This document shows, piece by piece, positions 55,004-63,706 of a DNA stretch of 64,000 nt. Positions within the stretch are counted from its first letter, which is position 1; each line of letters opens with the position of its first letter. The notes beneath the pieces were generated by a model. That model saw only the letters and a program-made list of their open reading frames with translations, ran no database searches and was not told the origin of the DNA. Source of the DNA: Silanimonas sp021297925 (GTDB lineage Bacteria > Pseudomonadota > Gammaproteobacteria > Xanthomonadales > Xanthomonadaceae); the NCBI GenBank assembly GCA_027532825.1, contig JAPZTL010000009.1, positions 353,198 through 417,197 of the forward strand, written 5' to 3'. The position numbers and the translations under genes were made by a program.

Positions 55004-56380
55004 TCATGGACCCGCCGCTGGAAACTCGATCTGGAAACGCGCGCCGCCCAGATCGGGATCGTCGCCCACCTCGACTTTAGCGCCCGCTGAGTGCGCAATT
55101 TCAGCGACGATACTCAGGCCGAGCCCTGCTCCAGTGCGGGATCGAGCATCGCCACGCCAGAATCGATCAAAAATGCGTTCACGTGCAGCTATGGGGATAC
55201 CGGGACCACTGTCAGATACCGACAGCTGGCTCCAGTTCAACCTTACCACTACCGAGCCGCCATGGCCGCAGGCGGCAATTGCGTTCTCGCTGAGGTTCCT
55301 GATCAGAATCTGAAGAGCAGGCTGGCTAATTGACCAGCGCTTGCTCGAGTGTCCATCGTCCTCAAGAGAAAGCTCAACCCCGCGATTCACCGCGATGGGC
55401 GCAAGCATCGAAAGTATGGAGCGCGCAGCCTCCATGGGATTTGCATCGCGAGGGAAGGACATCGCCAGGCCATCGCTCTGGACCTTCGCAAGGTCGAGCA
55501 ACTGACTTACGACACGCGTCATGTAGTCAGTATCGGTGCGGAGGTTCTGGGAGAGTAGCGTGTCCGGCCTGAGCTCCTCCAGTCGAGCCCGGATGACCGC
55601 GAGTGGTGTCCTAAGCTCGTGGGCGGCATTGGCCACGAACCGCCTCTCACGCTCCACGCTCGCGTCAACGCGTTCGAGTGCCTCGTTGAACGCTGAAGCG
55701 AGGGGTTGAAGCTCGCGAGGCAGCTCGCCCACGGCAATCCTTCGGCCTGGCGCATCTGGTCCGATCCCCGCGACCCTTCGCGTCAGATCCAGCATCTCCT
55801 TTCGCACAATCCAGACCAGAACGAAGGAGTACAGCACGATGAATGCAAAGCCCGTTGATGTGGCGATGAGCAAAGTCTCCAACGCGGCAGGTAGAACTGC
55901 CTCGAGCGCCAAGTCGGTGATCTGGTCGGAACGGGCGACATCAACGTACACCGTTCTGCCGGCAACATCGGTTTCAGTACGCAGCACCAAGCCGCCCCCA
56001 TCTTCCAGAGTGGTGGCTCCCAATGCGATGTCGGCAGGTATGCGGCGTATCAAGGCAGAGGGCTCTGCGCTCGACTCTAGGAGCACTTTCAGAGTGTCGG
56101 CTTCGACAATCCGATAACCAATGTTCTGGTAAAGCGCGTCATAGCCCCAAGCTTCTACTCGACTTTCAGAGCGTGCAACGAGCGCGCCATCAGAATCGAC
56201 GCTGATGCTCTCGGACAGATCCTCTGCCGCGCCTTCGAGCGATGAAAGCGTCGCGAGAACGGAAAAGCTTGGCGCTAGGGACGCCGTGACCACGGCTAGC
56301 ACTCCGACGAGCAAGGCGCCGCTCGCGAGAAAGAGCGCCAGCAATCTCCGCGTTAGCGAGTAGCCATGCCGGGCGATCAC
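55004..56380 (-). CDS. Sensor histidine kinase of the efflux island
   Basis: A 458-aa inner-membrane kinase. Membrane helices at about 12-34 and 167-190 flank a ~130-residue periplasmic sensor. Kinase landmarks are H-box VANAAHELRTPLAVI (His254), N-box NLSENAIAACG, G1 DSGPGIPI and G2 GAGLGLSIV. It overlaps the regulator gene by 4 bp (ATGA). It is last in a six-gene operon with an RND pump, so it probably senses an envelope-damaging compound or stress and controls its own operon. Lower GC than housekeeping genes in the window. Confidence 0.9.
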   Translation of the reverse strand: MIARHGYSLTRRLLALFLASGALLVGVLAVVTASLAPSFSVLATLSSLEGAAEDLSESISVDSDGALVARSESRVEAWGYDALYQNIGYRIVEADTLKVLLESSAEPSALIRRIPADIALGATTLEDGGGLVLRTETDVAGRTVYVDVARSDQITDLALEAVLPAALETLLIATSTGFAFIVLYSFVLVWIVRKEMLDLTRRVAGIGPDAPGRRIAVGELPRELQPLASAFNEALERVDASVERERRFVANAAHELRTPLAVIRARLEELRPDTLLSQNLRTDTDYMTRVVSQLLDLAKVQSDGLAMSFPRDANPMEAARSILSMLAPIAVNRGVELSLEDDGHSSKRWSISQPALQILIRNLSENAIAACGHGGSVVVRLNWSQLSVSDSGPGIPIAARERIFDRFWRGDARSRTGAGLGLSIVAEIAHSAGAKVEVGDDPDLGGARFQIEFPAAGP

Positions 56381-57045
56381 TTGAGGAGGAACCCCACGCC
56401 CCTGATCGTGTTCAGACCAACGCTTGCTCCCGCGGACTCCAGCTTCCTGCGAAGGCGATGAACGGTGATGTGCAGCGCGTTTTCGCTTCGCTCGAGATCT
56501 AGCTCCGCAAGACGGTCCGAAACGCTCTCCCTTGAAACAACCAATCCTGCACTACGCATGAGGGACTCGAGCAGCACCAACTCAGCCCGTCCAAGCACCA
56601 GCGGCTCGGTCCCGACGCTTGCCCCACGCGTAGCGAGGTCCAATACAAGATTGCCCGCCTGCAATTGGGTACCCCGGTAGCTCTGAGGCCGCCTGAGCAC
56701 TGCACGCACGTGCGCCATGAGCTCTTGCGGGTCAAACGGCTTGGTCAGGTAATCATCAGCGCCGGTATCAAGTCCGAGAATGCGGTCATCCAGACCGCCT
56801 CGGGCGCTCAGAATCAACACGGGGACATTTATCCTGTCGGACCGGATGCGCTTGAGCAGCCCTATCCCATCACCATCAGGCAAGCCCAAGTCAAGAATGA
56901 TTATGTCAAACGACTGAGTCTTGAGGAAGCGTGTTGCGTGCCGAGCCGATGATACCGACTCGCATGCAATGCTCGATGACTCCAGCAAGCCCTTAAGCAG
57001 AAGGGCAAGGTCAGGGTTGTCTTCAACAATGAGCGCGCGCTCCAT
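56377..57045 (-). CDS. OmpR-family response regulator of the efflux island
   Basis: A 222-aa regulator. The receiver domain has ALIVEDNPDL, phosphoacceptor Asp52 in ILDLGLPDGDG, ILSARGG and DDYLTKPFDP. The winged-helix domain (about 125-220) contains LGRAELVLLESLMRSAG and ALHITVHRLRRKLES, ending TIRGVGFLLK. It lies 9 bp after the RND gene and is translationally coupled to the kinase gene. It is distinct from the PhoP-like regulator at 44.8 kb. Targets presumably include the promoter upstream of 62380. Confidence 0.9.
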   Translation of the reverse strand: MERALIVEDNPDLALLLKGLLESSSIACESVSSARHATRFLKTQSFDIIILDLGLPDGDGIGLLKRIRSDRINVPVLILSARGGLDDRILGLDTGADDYLTKPFDPQELMAHVRAVLRRPQSYRGTQLQAGNLVLDLATRGASVGTEPLVLGRAELVLLESLMRSAGLVVSRESVSDRLAELDLERSENALHITVHRLRRKLESAGASVGLNTIRGVGFLLK

Positions 57046-57054
57046 CTATAAGCC

Positions 57055-60054
57055 CTACACGCGGTGAGGAATGCTAAGCCGAAGGGCTGCGGGCATCACG
57101 AACACTGTGAGAATGGTGGAGGACAGGATTCCACCGATCACGGTCCACGCGAGCGGTGGCCAAAGGGGCGACGCACTGCTGGTAAGAGGTATCATGCCAA
57201 TAACAGTAGTTCCTGCAGTCAGGAGGATGGGCCGCAATCGCTCCTCGAGTGCGCCAGCGATAGCCTCTTCGCGAGACTCCGCCAAGTCGCGCATTCTGGC
57301 CAAGACCCGGTCCACATAGATCACTGCGGTGTTTACCACGATCCCAGTGAGAGCGAGCAGGCCGAGAATCGACATGAAGCCGAATCCCACACCGGCTATC
57401 GACAGCGCGGCCGGCACTCCCACCATCGCCAGCGGGATGCTGGCCAGCACGAGTGCCGTGAGTTTGAAGGAGTTGAAATGGACGAGCAGAGAGACCAGCA
57501 ATAGGAGCGCCCCGGCCGGCAACGCGCGAAGTAGCGCGGTCCCGGAGTCATCCTCTTCCTCGGCTTCTCCGCCCAACTCAACCATGACCTGATGACGACC
57601 GGCGATCTCCGTGATTCTCGAGAGCAGGGACTCCAGAATGTCGTCCACTTCAGCGCCAGGCATCACATCCGCTAAGACAACGGCCACCGGCAGGCCATTG
57701 CGGCGCTCCAGAATCGGAGCCTCCAAGACCACCTTCGAAACAGCGAGCGCTGAGACCGGCAGCGAGTTCAGCGAGGCATCGACAATGGTGAGGCTCTCAA
57801 GATCCGGGATACCGTCTAGCGCATCGTTGCTCGACGCCCTGAGGCGAAGGGGCACACGCTCACCATCGATGTTGAGTGCGCCCGCGTGCAGGCCAAGCGT
57901 TCGCCACTGCAGATAGTCCGCCAGCTCAACCCGACCGACTCCAGACGAAGACATGACCCGCTCGTCGAGCTCCCAAGAGAGCTTGGGCTGGCTGGAAAGG
58001 GCCAGCGTGCGTGGATCCCTGACGCTGGGCTCTTGCCGCAGGAGATCGACGACGTCGCTGGCAGCTCGCTGTAGGGCAAGGCGGTCCTCACTCAGAAGAC
58101 GAACCTCAATGGGCGATTCAATAGGCGGGCCTTGACCCAGTGCACGAGCATTTATCCTGGCCGGCAGAGCAAGACGGGCCAACATCGGATTCAGCTGGTC
58201 TGCTTTGCTTGGAGCGTCCACCTCACGACCAAGAGTTAGGAGTATTCTCCCGACGTTCGGCTCGCTCGGTGCCCCGCTGAGATTGTAATAAAAGCGCGGG
58301 CCCGAATGCCCCGCAAAACTCGCGATGCCGACTATGCCGGGGCTGCCCTCAAGCGAGCTCTCAATCTTTTCAATTACGTCGCGAGTGGCTCGATGACTGC
58401 TGCCTGCTCGCAGCTCGACATCGATGACCAACTGGTTGCGCCCTGAAGTCGGAAAGAACTCGCCCGGGGCGGCCTCGGGAACGCTGGCGAGCAGCACCGA
58501 GACGAGCAGTGTCAGACCCACAATTCTCCAAGGGTTGCGCGCGCCCAACCCTGCTAGCCGCCTGCCCATTGAGGAGCCCCGGGGCTTATTGGCCGTGTCC
58601 CCCACTCCGGCCAACCTGACGATGGCCGGAACGAAAAGCATGGCATAGGCGTAACTAGAAGCGATTGCGACACACACTACAATGGGGACTAATCGCACGA
58701 AATCGGCGACACTCCCCACCGAAAGCAACATTGGGAGGAACGCTGCAATCGTTGTTAGCGATGACGTGGCGAGCGGACGGGCAAGTTCGCGGACAGCTTC
58801 TCCAATCGCCACATGCAGCGTTCGACCGGACTGCGCAAGTACAAGAATACGCTCACCCACGACAATGGCATTGTCGACGATCAGCCCAAGGCTAATGACC
58901 AGGCCAGCAATGGACATCTGATGGACGATGCCACCTCCGATGCCGAATAAGGCTATCGCGGACAAGGTAATCGCAGGAATAGTTGCGCCCACGGCCAGAG
59001 CAATACGAGGTGAAAGCACGAGCACGAGTATCATTCCAACGGCAAGTGCGCTGAGCATCAGGGAGGCTTCTAGTCCCTGCCGCCTCTCCTTGACCCAGTC
59101 AGGCTGGAAAACCAGCTCCTGAAGGGTGAAGCCTGGCTCAGCCCGGTTGAGTTCCTCGACAAAAGCCCGCAGTCTCTCGCCAAATGCGACTGACCGAATC
59201 TCGTTTGGCGGAATGGTGAGGGTCAGACCAACTCGCCTTTTGCCTTCGATATGGAATGACTTTCGAACCTCAGGAACCGTTACGTGTTTAACCACCCCAA
59301 GCGCGCCCAACGGAACGCTCTCGCCGCTCGCGACCTGCACCTGAAAACGCCGCAGGGCATCAGTGCCTGGGAATCGTGCAGGCGTGTCAATGCCGCTCTC
59401 GAAGTCACGTGCGAGAAGTGCTCCCGAGGGAGATTCTCCCGTGGCATCGATCAACTGCTGCGCAAGGCGCGAGGGGGACAGCGCAGAGGCAGCGGCAGAG
59501 TGAGGGTCGATCACAATCTGCACTTCCTCTCCCGGATCACCCAGCAAGGCGATTTCACGGACCTCCGGAAGCGTGTAGAGACGGTCTCTGGCGCGCAGCG
59601 CAAACCGCCTGGCCTCGAGGAGCGGTCGATCTGTCTCAACGTAGAAGACTATGCCCGCGGTGTCCTGGACCCTGTCGTCGAAATTGATAGCCTCGATCAG
59701 AGCATCGAATTCGGGACGGGTATCCGCGATACTGTCTCGGACGCGACGCCAAGCGTCGTCGGTCTCGTACTCCGTCTCGGCTAGCTCAAGGTCGAGAGAG
59801 ACCGCACCATCACGTACCTCAACGGAGATGGTGGCCACTTCATCGAGCGCGCCCAGCGCGCGCTCGAGAGGCCGAGCGACGCGGGTCTCCAATGTAGTCG
59901 CCGAGACGCCTGATGCGTCGATTGTGAGAATCGCATTCCGATAGGGGAAGAACGGGTCTTCCTGTTCCGGCATTGTGTGCCACGCCCAGAACCCGCTCAC
60001 CACCAACAGCACGGACGTGGCGAGCACGAATCGAGTGCGATAAAACCACTGCAT
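57055..60054 (-). CDS. RND-family efflux permease
   Basis: A 999-aa inner-membrane proton antiporter with the RND plan: N-terminal helix (TRFVLATSVLLVVSGFWAW), two large periplasmic loops and two six-helix bundles. Around the proton relay the sequence is GLVISLGLIVDNAIVVGERI, with one aspartate followed by asparagine. This is common in hydrophobe/amphiphile pumps outside the AcrB group. The N-terminal EQEDPFFPYRNAIL segment is also of that type. A good AGGTGA site precedes the ATG. The partner lipoprotein gene lies 10 bp upstream. No outer-membrane TolC gene is in the operon. The substrate is unknown. Confidence 0.92.
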   Translation of the reverse strand: MQWFYRTRFVLATSVLLVVSGFWAWHTMPEQEDPFFPYRNAILTIDASGVSATTLETRVARPLERALGALDEVATISVEVRDGAVSLDLELAETEYETDDAWRRVRDSIADTRPEFDALIEAINFDDRVQDTAGIVFYVETDRPLLEARRFALRARDRLYTLPEVREIALLGDPGEEVQIVIDPHSAAASALSPSRLAQQLIDATGESPSGALLARDFESGIDTPARFPGTDALRRFQVQVASGESVPLGALGVVKHVTVPEVRKSFHIEGKRRVGLTLTIPPNEIRSVAFGERLRAFVEELNRAEPGFTLQELVFQPDWVKERRQGLEASLMLSALAVGMILVLVLSPRIALAVGATIPAITLSAIALFGIGGGIVHQMSIAGLVISLGLIVDNAIVVGERILVLAQSGRTLHVAIGEAVRELARPLATSSLTTIAAFLPMLLSVGSVADFVRLVPIVVCVAIASSYAYAMLFVPAIVRLAGVGDTANKPRGSSMGRRLAGLGARNPWRIVGLTLLVSVLLASVPEAAPGEFFPTSGRNQLVIDVELRAGSSHRATRDVIEKIESSLEGSPGIVGIASFAGHSGPRFYYNLSGAPSEPNVGRILLTLGREVDAPSKADQLNPMLARLALPARINARALGQGPPIESPIEVRLLSEDRLALQRAASDVVDLLRQEPSVRDPRTLALSSQPKLSWELDERVMSSSGVGRVELADYLQWRTLGLHAGALNIDGERVPLRLRASSNDALDGIPDLESLTIVDASLNSLPVSALAVSKVVLEAPILERRNGLPVAVVLADVMPGAEVDDILESLLSRITEIAGRHQVMVELGGEAEEEDDSGTALLRALPAGALLLLVSLLVHFNSFKLTALVLASIPLAMVGVPAALSIAGVGFGFMSILGLLALTGIVVNTAVIYVDRVLARMRDLAESREEAIAGALEERLRPILLTAGTTVIGMIPLTSSASPLWPPLAWTVIGGILSSTILTVFVMPAALRLSIPHRV

Positions 60055-60064
60055 CTAGAATCAC

Positions 60065-61153
60065 CTATCGCGTCAGTGTTGTGTACAGCCCTGCGATCCC
60101 GTCGGCGAGGACAAGCAGCTCTTGGTCCGGATTCAGCGGGCCGCTCACGACCACATACTGGTCGCTCATGCCCACTACCTCGACATCAATCCGCTCAATG
60201 ACTTTCGGGGTATCCGTCTTTAGCATCACGTAGGCGCTCCCGCCGGAATCATGCTGGACGGCCTGATAGGCCACCTTCCAGAGCGAGTCATGACCCGCAT
60301 CTATCTCCAACTCAGCTCGTCCGCCCCAATTCCCAGCGGGGGGATCGTTCAGCGCCACCGTTACCATGCGTAGACCCGCGTCTTGTTGTGTCGGTGAGGC
60401 AATCTCGCGAACTCGGCCCACAACGCTGAGCAGCTGATCAACACTGTGCACTCGCACTTCCTGTCCTAGGCGCAGGTTCCGTGCATGTCGATCTGGTACC
60501 CTGAACTCGCCTTCCATCTCTCCTGCGCTCTCAAATCGAAGTACCGATTCCCCTGTCCCTACGAAGCTTCCCTCACGTCTGTATATGCGCGCGACGAACC
60601 CCTGCCCGGGAGCAAGAAACTGCGTATCGCGAACGCGTGAGCGGGCAGTGGCGAGCCCGGCCCGTGCATCTGCAAGGCGCTGGCGGGCGGCTTCTGCAGA
60701 ACGCGTCGATTCGTCTGAGATCTGACGCGCAATCAGGCCACGCTGCGCCAGAGTGTCATGACGTGAAGCAGTTGCCTCCGCCAATGCGAACTCCGCCTTG
60801 GCCTCGGCTACCTTGGCTTCAGCTATGGCGACACCTTGATGCGCTTCTGGGACATAGAGGCTGGCTAGTTGCGTGCCGGCACTCACCGTCTGCCCCTCCT
60901 CCACGTGAATCTTGCGCACTTGGCTGGGCTCGAAGGGGGTGAAATCAAACGCATTGCTTCCGCGCAACCATCCTGGGAAGCGCCAAGTGGGTTGGTCAGG
61001 AAGTGGGCGAACGCTGCGCATGCTCTCGTTTGCGTCGGGCCACAAGGCCGTGGCGGGGGCCGCACGCGGTCCGTCATCGCAGCCAGAGAGCCCCATCGCG
61101 ATCGCCGCAATAGCCATGCTCAGCCTAACGCCGATGTCAGAACTCGTAGACAT
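60065..61153 (-). CDS. RND periplasmic adaptor (membrane fusion lipoprotein)
   Basis: A 362-aa adaptor. A lipoprotein signal ends with lipobox GLSGC (Cys25). Then come a short lipoyl/barrel-sandwich half (VRKIHVEEGQTVSAGTQLA), a helical hairpin about 95-160 (AIAEAKVAEAKAEFALAEAT), the second half (FLAPGQGFVARIYRREGSFV) and beta-barrel parts. It should bridge the RND pump to an outer-membrane channel. The ATG at 61153 was chosen; a TTG two codons upstream is possible. The start overlaps the MipA gene by 17 bp. Confidence 0.9.
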   Translation of the reverse strand: MSTSSDIGVRLSMAIAAIAMGLSGCDDGPRAAPATALWPDANESMRSVRPLPDQPTWRFPGWLRGSNAFDFTPFEPSQVRKIHVEEGQTVSAGTQLASLYVPEAHQGVAIAEAKVAEAKAEFALAEATASRHDTLAQRGLIARQISDESTRSAEAARQRLADARAGLATARSRVRDTQFLAPGQGFVARIYRREGSFVGTGESVLRFESAGEMEGEFRVPDRHARNLRLGQEVRVHSVDQLLSVVGRVREIASPTQQDAGLRMVTVALNDPPAGNWGGRAELEIDAGHDSLWKVAYQAVQHDSGGSAYVMLKTDTPKVIERIDVEVVGMSDQYVVVSGPLNPDQELLVLADGIAGLYTTLTR

Positions 61154-61883
61154 AGCCAAGAGTCAGGCTGGTCTCACTGGCAGAGTCGATGAGCGGACTG
61201 TCCTCGACCTCGCTGCCACGCCTCACGTAGGACACATTGGCCACGATGCGATGACGTTCGCCAAGGAGCCATTCGGAGTCGATGCCGACTTCAACGTTGC
61301 TCACTGACCCTGGCTTGTAGAACGGGCGCAGCGCCGTTGCCTCTGACTCACGAACACCATAGTAGTAGTCGACCAACTTGGAGCTTTGCACCTCGTAGGC
61401 AAGATAGGGAGAGACCGCTCCTCTGGAGAGCGTGAATGGCACCGAGTAGGTCAAACTGGCCTCGTGTCCCTTGTGCGTGCCACTGACGTCACTCAGCAGT
61501 CCCAGTTCGAAGTCGCCGAAGTCGGTCTCGTACTCAACCTCGAACCCCAAATCAAAACTGTCGTCACGGTCTTGCATGCCGGCGAAGATGTCCCCGTCAC
61601 CCTTTTCGTAGCCATCAGCTCGGTACTGGCCAATCAGACTGAACTCGAAGTCCGAACCAGAGTACAGATCAAATTCGGCACTCGGGCCCACCAGGCGGAA
61701 GCGTTCTGTCTCGATGTAGAGGATCGGAAGAAGATTGGTCTCAGAGCTGACGCCCTTGTAGCCCGAATCCTCCACGATGCTACCCAATCCGACACCCCAT
61801 CGGAATTCATTGGCGCTGGCAGGTGCAATGGCCGTGGCGGTCAAAGTGGCGAGAATCAGTGCTTGTGCTTTCGTGTGGCGCAT
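61137..61883 (-). CDS. MipA/OmpV-family outer-membrane protein
   Basis: A 248-aa outer-membrane beta-barrel. Signal peptide about 1-24 (ATLTATAIAPASAN). The mature part starts FRWGVGLGSIVEDSGYKG, has repeated amphipathic strands (FEFSLIGQYRADGY; FELGLLSDVSGTHKGHEAS) and ends with the C-terminal aromatic TLGYVYEF, a BAM recognition end. The family includes E. coli MipA (an MltA-interacting protein) and OmpV. It overlaps both neighbours (1 bp upstream, 17 bp downstream), so it is coupled to the RND genes and could serve or assist the missing outer-membrane channel. That role is inference. Confidence 0.9.
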   Translation of the reverse strand: MRHTKAQALILATLTATAIAPASANEFRWGVGLGSIVEDSGYKGVSSETNLLPILYIETERFRLVGPSAEFDLYSGSDFEFSLIGQYRADGYEKGDGDIFAGMQDRDDSFDLGFEVEYETDFGDFELGLLSDVSGTHKGHEASLTYSVPFTLSRGAVSPYLAYEVQSSKLVDYYYGVRESEATALRPFYKPGSVSNVEVGIDSEWLLGERHRIVANVSYVRRGSEVEDSPLIDSASETSLTLGYVYEF

Positions 61884-62380
61884 TACGTGTTCTCCCGGTG
61901 GGCGACAAGGCCAGAAAATTCGGTCTCAGGGTGGAGGAAGACGTCCAACAGGTAGAAACTCATTGGCCCGTATGCAACCAGCGACTCCGTTCCCTCATCA
62001 CAACGAAGAAGCGCCCCCTCACCTGGCTTGAAGTGGATCTGCAACATCGAGCCCGATCGGAAGTCACATCCCAGAGCACCTACAATGGTTTCCTCGAGAC
62101 GTTGGGAAGTGTCCGGCGAGAGATCGTGAATCTCCTGCGCCTCTTCAGCGAGGAACTCGGCAACATCGCTTCGATCAACAATTGTGTTGAATCGAATATC
62201 CAGCTGGATCGGTTGATCGTAACGCACGACCGGGCGCTCGGCACGAAGATCAACAGTGAAGACCGTTGAAAAGGCGCGGCGTTGAGCGTCCTGGCCGAGC
62301 AGGACCAATTGTGAAGGAGTCGTCGAGGCATTTGCCCAACTGCCGAACCCCATAGCTATAACAGCCAATATGAGCCTCAT
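61883..62380 (-). CDS. Secreted protein of unknown function, first gene of the efflux operon
   Basis: A 165-aa exported protein. Signal peptide about 1-18 (LILAVIAMGFGSWANAS). The mature part shows TVFTVDLRAERPVVRYDQPI, DVAEFLAEEAQEIHDLSPDT, and a C-terminal YGPMSFYLLDVFLHPETE; two cysteines (CDFRSGSM, LRCDEGTE) could pair. I do not recognise a family. The ATG at 62380 is chosen as it starts the signal peptide and has GGAG upstream; a longer frame to 62539 runs into IS DNA. Its TAA stop overlaps the mipA ATG (TAATG). A periplasmic sensor or accessory role is possible. Confidence 0.75.
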   Translation of the reverse strand: MRLILAVIAMGFGSWANASTTPSQLVLLGQDAQRRAFSTVFTVDLRAERPVVRYDQPIQLDIRFNTIVDRSDVAEFLAEEAQEIHDLSPDTSQRLEETIVGALGCDFRSGSMLQIHFKPGEGALLRCDEGTESLVAYGPMSFYLLDVFLHPETEFSGLVAHRENT

Positions 62381-62487
62381 ACGCGCAGGTGCTCCGTTTG
62401 ATGGAAGCACAGAATCGCAGGCCAACTTTTCCTGAAGCTTTCTCTCAACATGTCCAGGGTCTGACAAACGAACTGTGTAACCGGGAC
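62381..62487. promoter_or_regulatory. Upstream region of the efflux operon
   Basis: The 107 bp between the first operon gene and the IS border should hold the operon promoter, since no other gap in the operon exceeds 10 bp. The strand is A/T-richer than average. I could not fix a convincing -35/-10 pair or a direct repeat for the OmpR-type regulator. Confidence 0.4.
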
Positions 62488-62588
62488 TGAACCGCCCCGG
62501 CTTTCTCGGAGGCTCCGAACCTTGAGAGGATTGGAGCATGAACAGATTGGCGAGGTACGCACCCGAGGTGCGTGCGTAACCTCCCCCG

Positions 62589-63416
62589 TCAAGCGGACAG
62601 TTCGAAAGTAGAGCTTCTGGCCTCGTGGTGATTTCGGAACTCGGCGGGCGTCATGCCGCCAAGGGCGTCGTGGGGGCGGTGCTCGTTGTAGTCGATCAGG
62701 AAGCGCCACGTGGCTTCGCGGACGTCATCCAGCCGAGCGAACAGGTACTGGTCGAGCACCTCCTCTCGATAAGTGCGGTTGAAGCGTTCGATGTAGGCGT
62801 TCTGGTTAGGCTTGCCCGGCTGGATGTACTGGATCGCCATGCCGGCCTGCTTCGCCCACTCGACGAAGACCTCGCCCAGGAACTCCGGACCGTTGTCGGT
62901 GCGCAGCACCTGCGGCAGTGGCCGCTCCTGGCGGATGCGTTCGAAGATGCGCACCAGCCGCTGCGACGTGATCGACGTGTCGACCTCGATGTGGATGATC
63001 TCGCGATTGAAGTCGTCGGTGATGTTGAAGGTGCGGAAGCTGCGGCCGCATGCCAGCGCATCGAGCATGAAATCCGCCGACCACACGGTGTCGGGATGCT
63101 CCGGCACGTAAAGCGGAACGCGTTCGCGCTTCGGCAGGCGACGCTTGGCGGCGCGTCGCAGATTGAGTTTCATGGCGCAGTACACCCGGTAGATTCGCTT
63201 GGGGTTCCAGTGCGGATGAGTCTTCTCGAGCAGCTGGCAGCACTTGCCGAAGCCGCGCGTCGGTTTCTGCTCGACCAGTCGGGCCAGCGCCGCGATCAGC
63301 TCGGCGTCGCGCACCGTCCAGTCCAACGGCGGCGCGTACCACGCGGATTTCGACAGATCGACCATCTCGCAGGACCGGCGCAGGGGCCGCGCGTGAACCT
63401 CGACAAGGAACCGCAC
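62589..63416 (-). CDS. IS3-family transposase OrfB (DDE integrase domain)
   Basis: 275 aa from the first internal ATG; the natural product is the OrfAB fusion made by frameshifting. The HTH_21-like start (RGFGKCCQLLEKTHPHWNPK) precedes the rve integrase core with catalytic residues in WSADFMLD (D), LRTDNGPEFLG (D) and NAYIERFNRTYREE (E, 35 residues later, the DDE spacing). DYNEHRPHDALGGMTP is the usual C-terminal signature. The stop lies 1 bp from the inverted repeat. Catalytic residues are intact. Confidence 0.93.
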   Translation of the reverse strand: MRFLVEVHARPLRRSCEMVDLSKSAWYAPPLDWTVRDAELIAALARLVEQKPTRGFGKCCQLLEKTHPHWNPKRIYRVYCAMKLNLRRAAKRRLPKRERVPLYVPEHPDTVWSADFMLDALACGRSFRTFNITDDFNREIIHIEVDTSITSQRLVRIFERIRQERPLPQVLRTDNGPEFLGEVFVEWAKQAGMAIQYIQPGKPNQNAYIERFNRTYREEVLDQYLFARLDDVREATWRFLIDYNEHRPHDALGGMTPAEFRNHHEARSSTFELSA

Positions 63417-63439
63417 CGCCTCGCGCTTCTCCGCCGGCC

Positions 63440-63706
63440 CTACAGTTTTTTTGCGATCAGATCCTTCATCGCAGCAACGTCGAGTGCGAGCTCTGCGTAC
63501 ATGCGCTTGAGCTTGGCGTTCTCGGCCTCAAGCTCGCGAACACGCCGCAGATCGGAGGCCTCCATGCCGCCGTACTTCGACTTCCACTGGTAGTACGTGG
63601 CCGAGCTGATGCCGGTCTGTCGGCACAGATCCTTGACCGGCACGCCGGCGTCGCCCTGCTTCAGCACCGCAACGATTTGGCTTTCGGTGAACTTCGACTT
63701 CTTCAT
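63440..63706 (-). CDS. IS3-family transposase OrfA
   Basis: 88 aa: helix-turn-helix (MKKSKFTESQIVAVLKQGD; VKDLCRQTGISSATYYQW) followed by a leucine-zipper segment (VRELEAENAKLKRMYAELAL). It ends IAKKL at an A7 run. The ATG at 63706 has AGGAGGTTCC directly upstream; an in-frame start at 63730 would add eight residues. OrfA alone normally binds the ends and regulates transposition, and it is fused to OrfB by -1 frameshifting. Confidence 0.9.
   Translation of the reverse strand: MKKSKFTESQIVAVLKQGDAGVPVKDLCRQTGISSATYYQWKSKYGGMEASDLRRVRELEAENAKLKRMYAELALDVAAMKDLIAKKL
63446..63452 (-). promoter_or_regulatory. Programmed -1 frameshift slippery run in the IS
   Basis: On the minus strand the end of orfA reads GCAAAAAAACTG, containing the slippery heptamer A-AAA-AAC just before the TAG stop. 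orfB lies in the -1 phase relative to orfA (start offset 290 nt). This is the standard signal for producing the OrfAB transposase in IS3 elements. Confidence 0.75.

Noticed and set aside
61153..61159. TTG start for the RND adaptor
   Set aside because: It is possible, but the ATG two codons downstream gives the same signal peptide and is the simpler choice.
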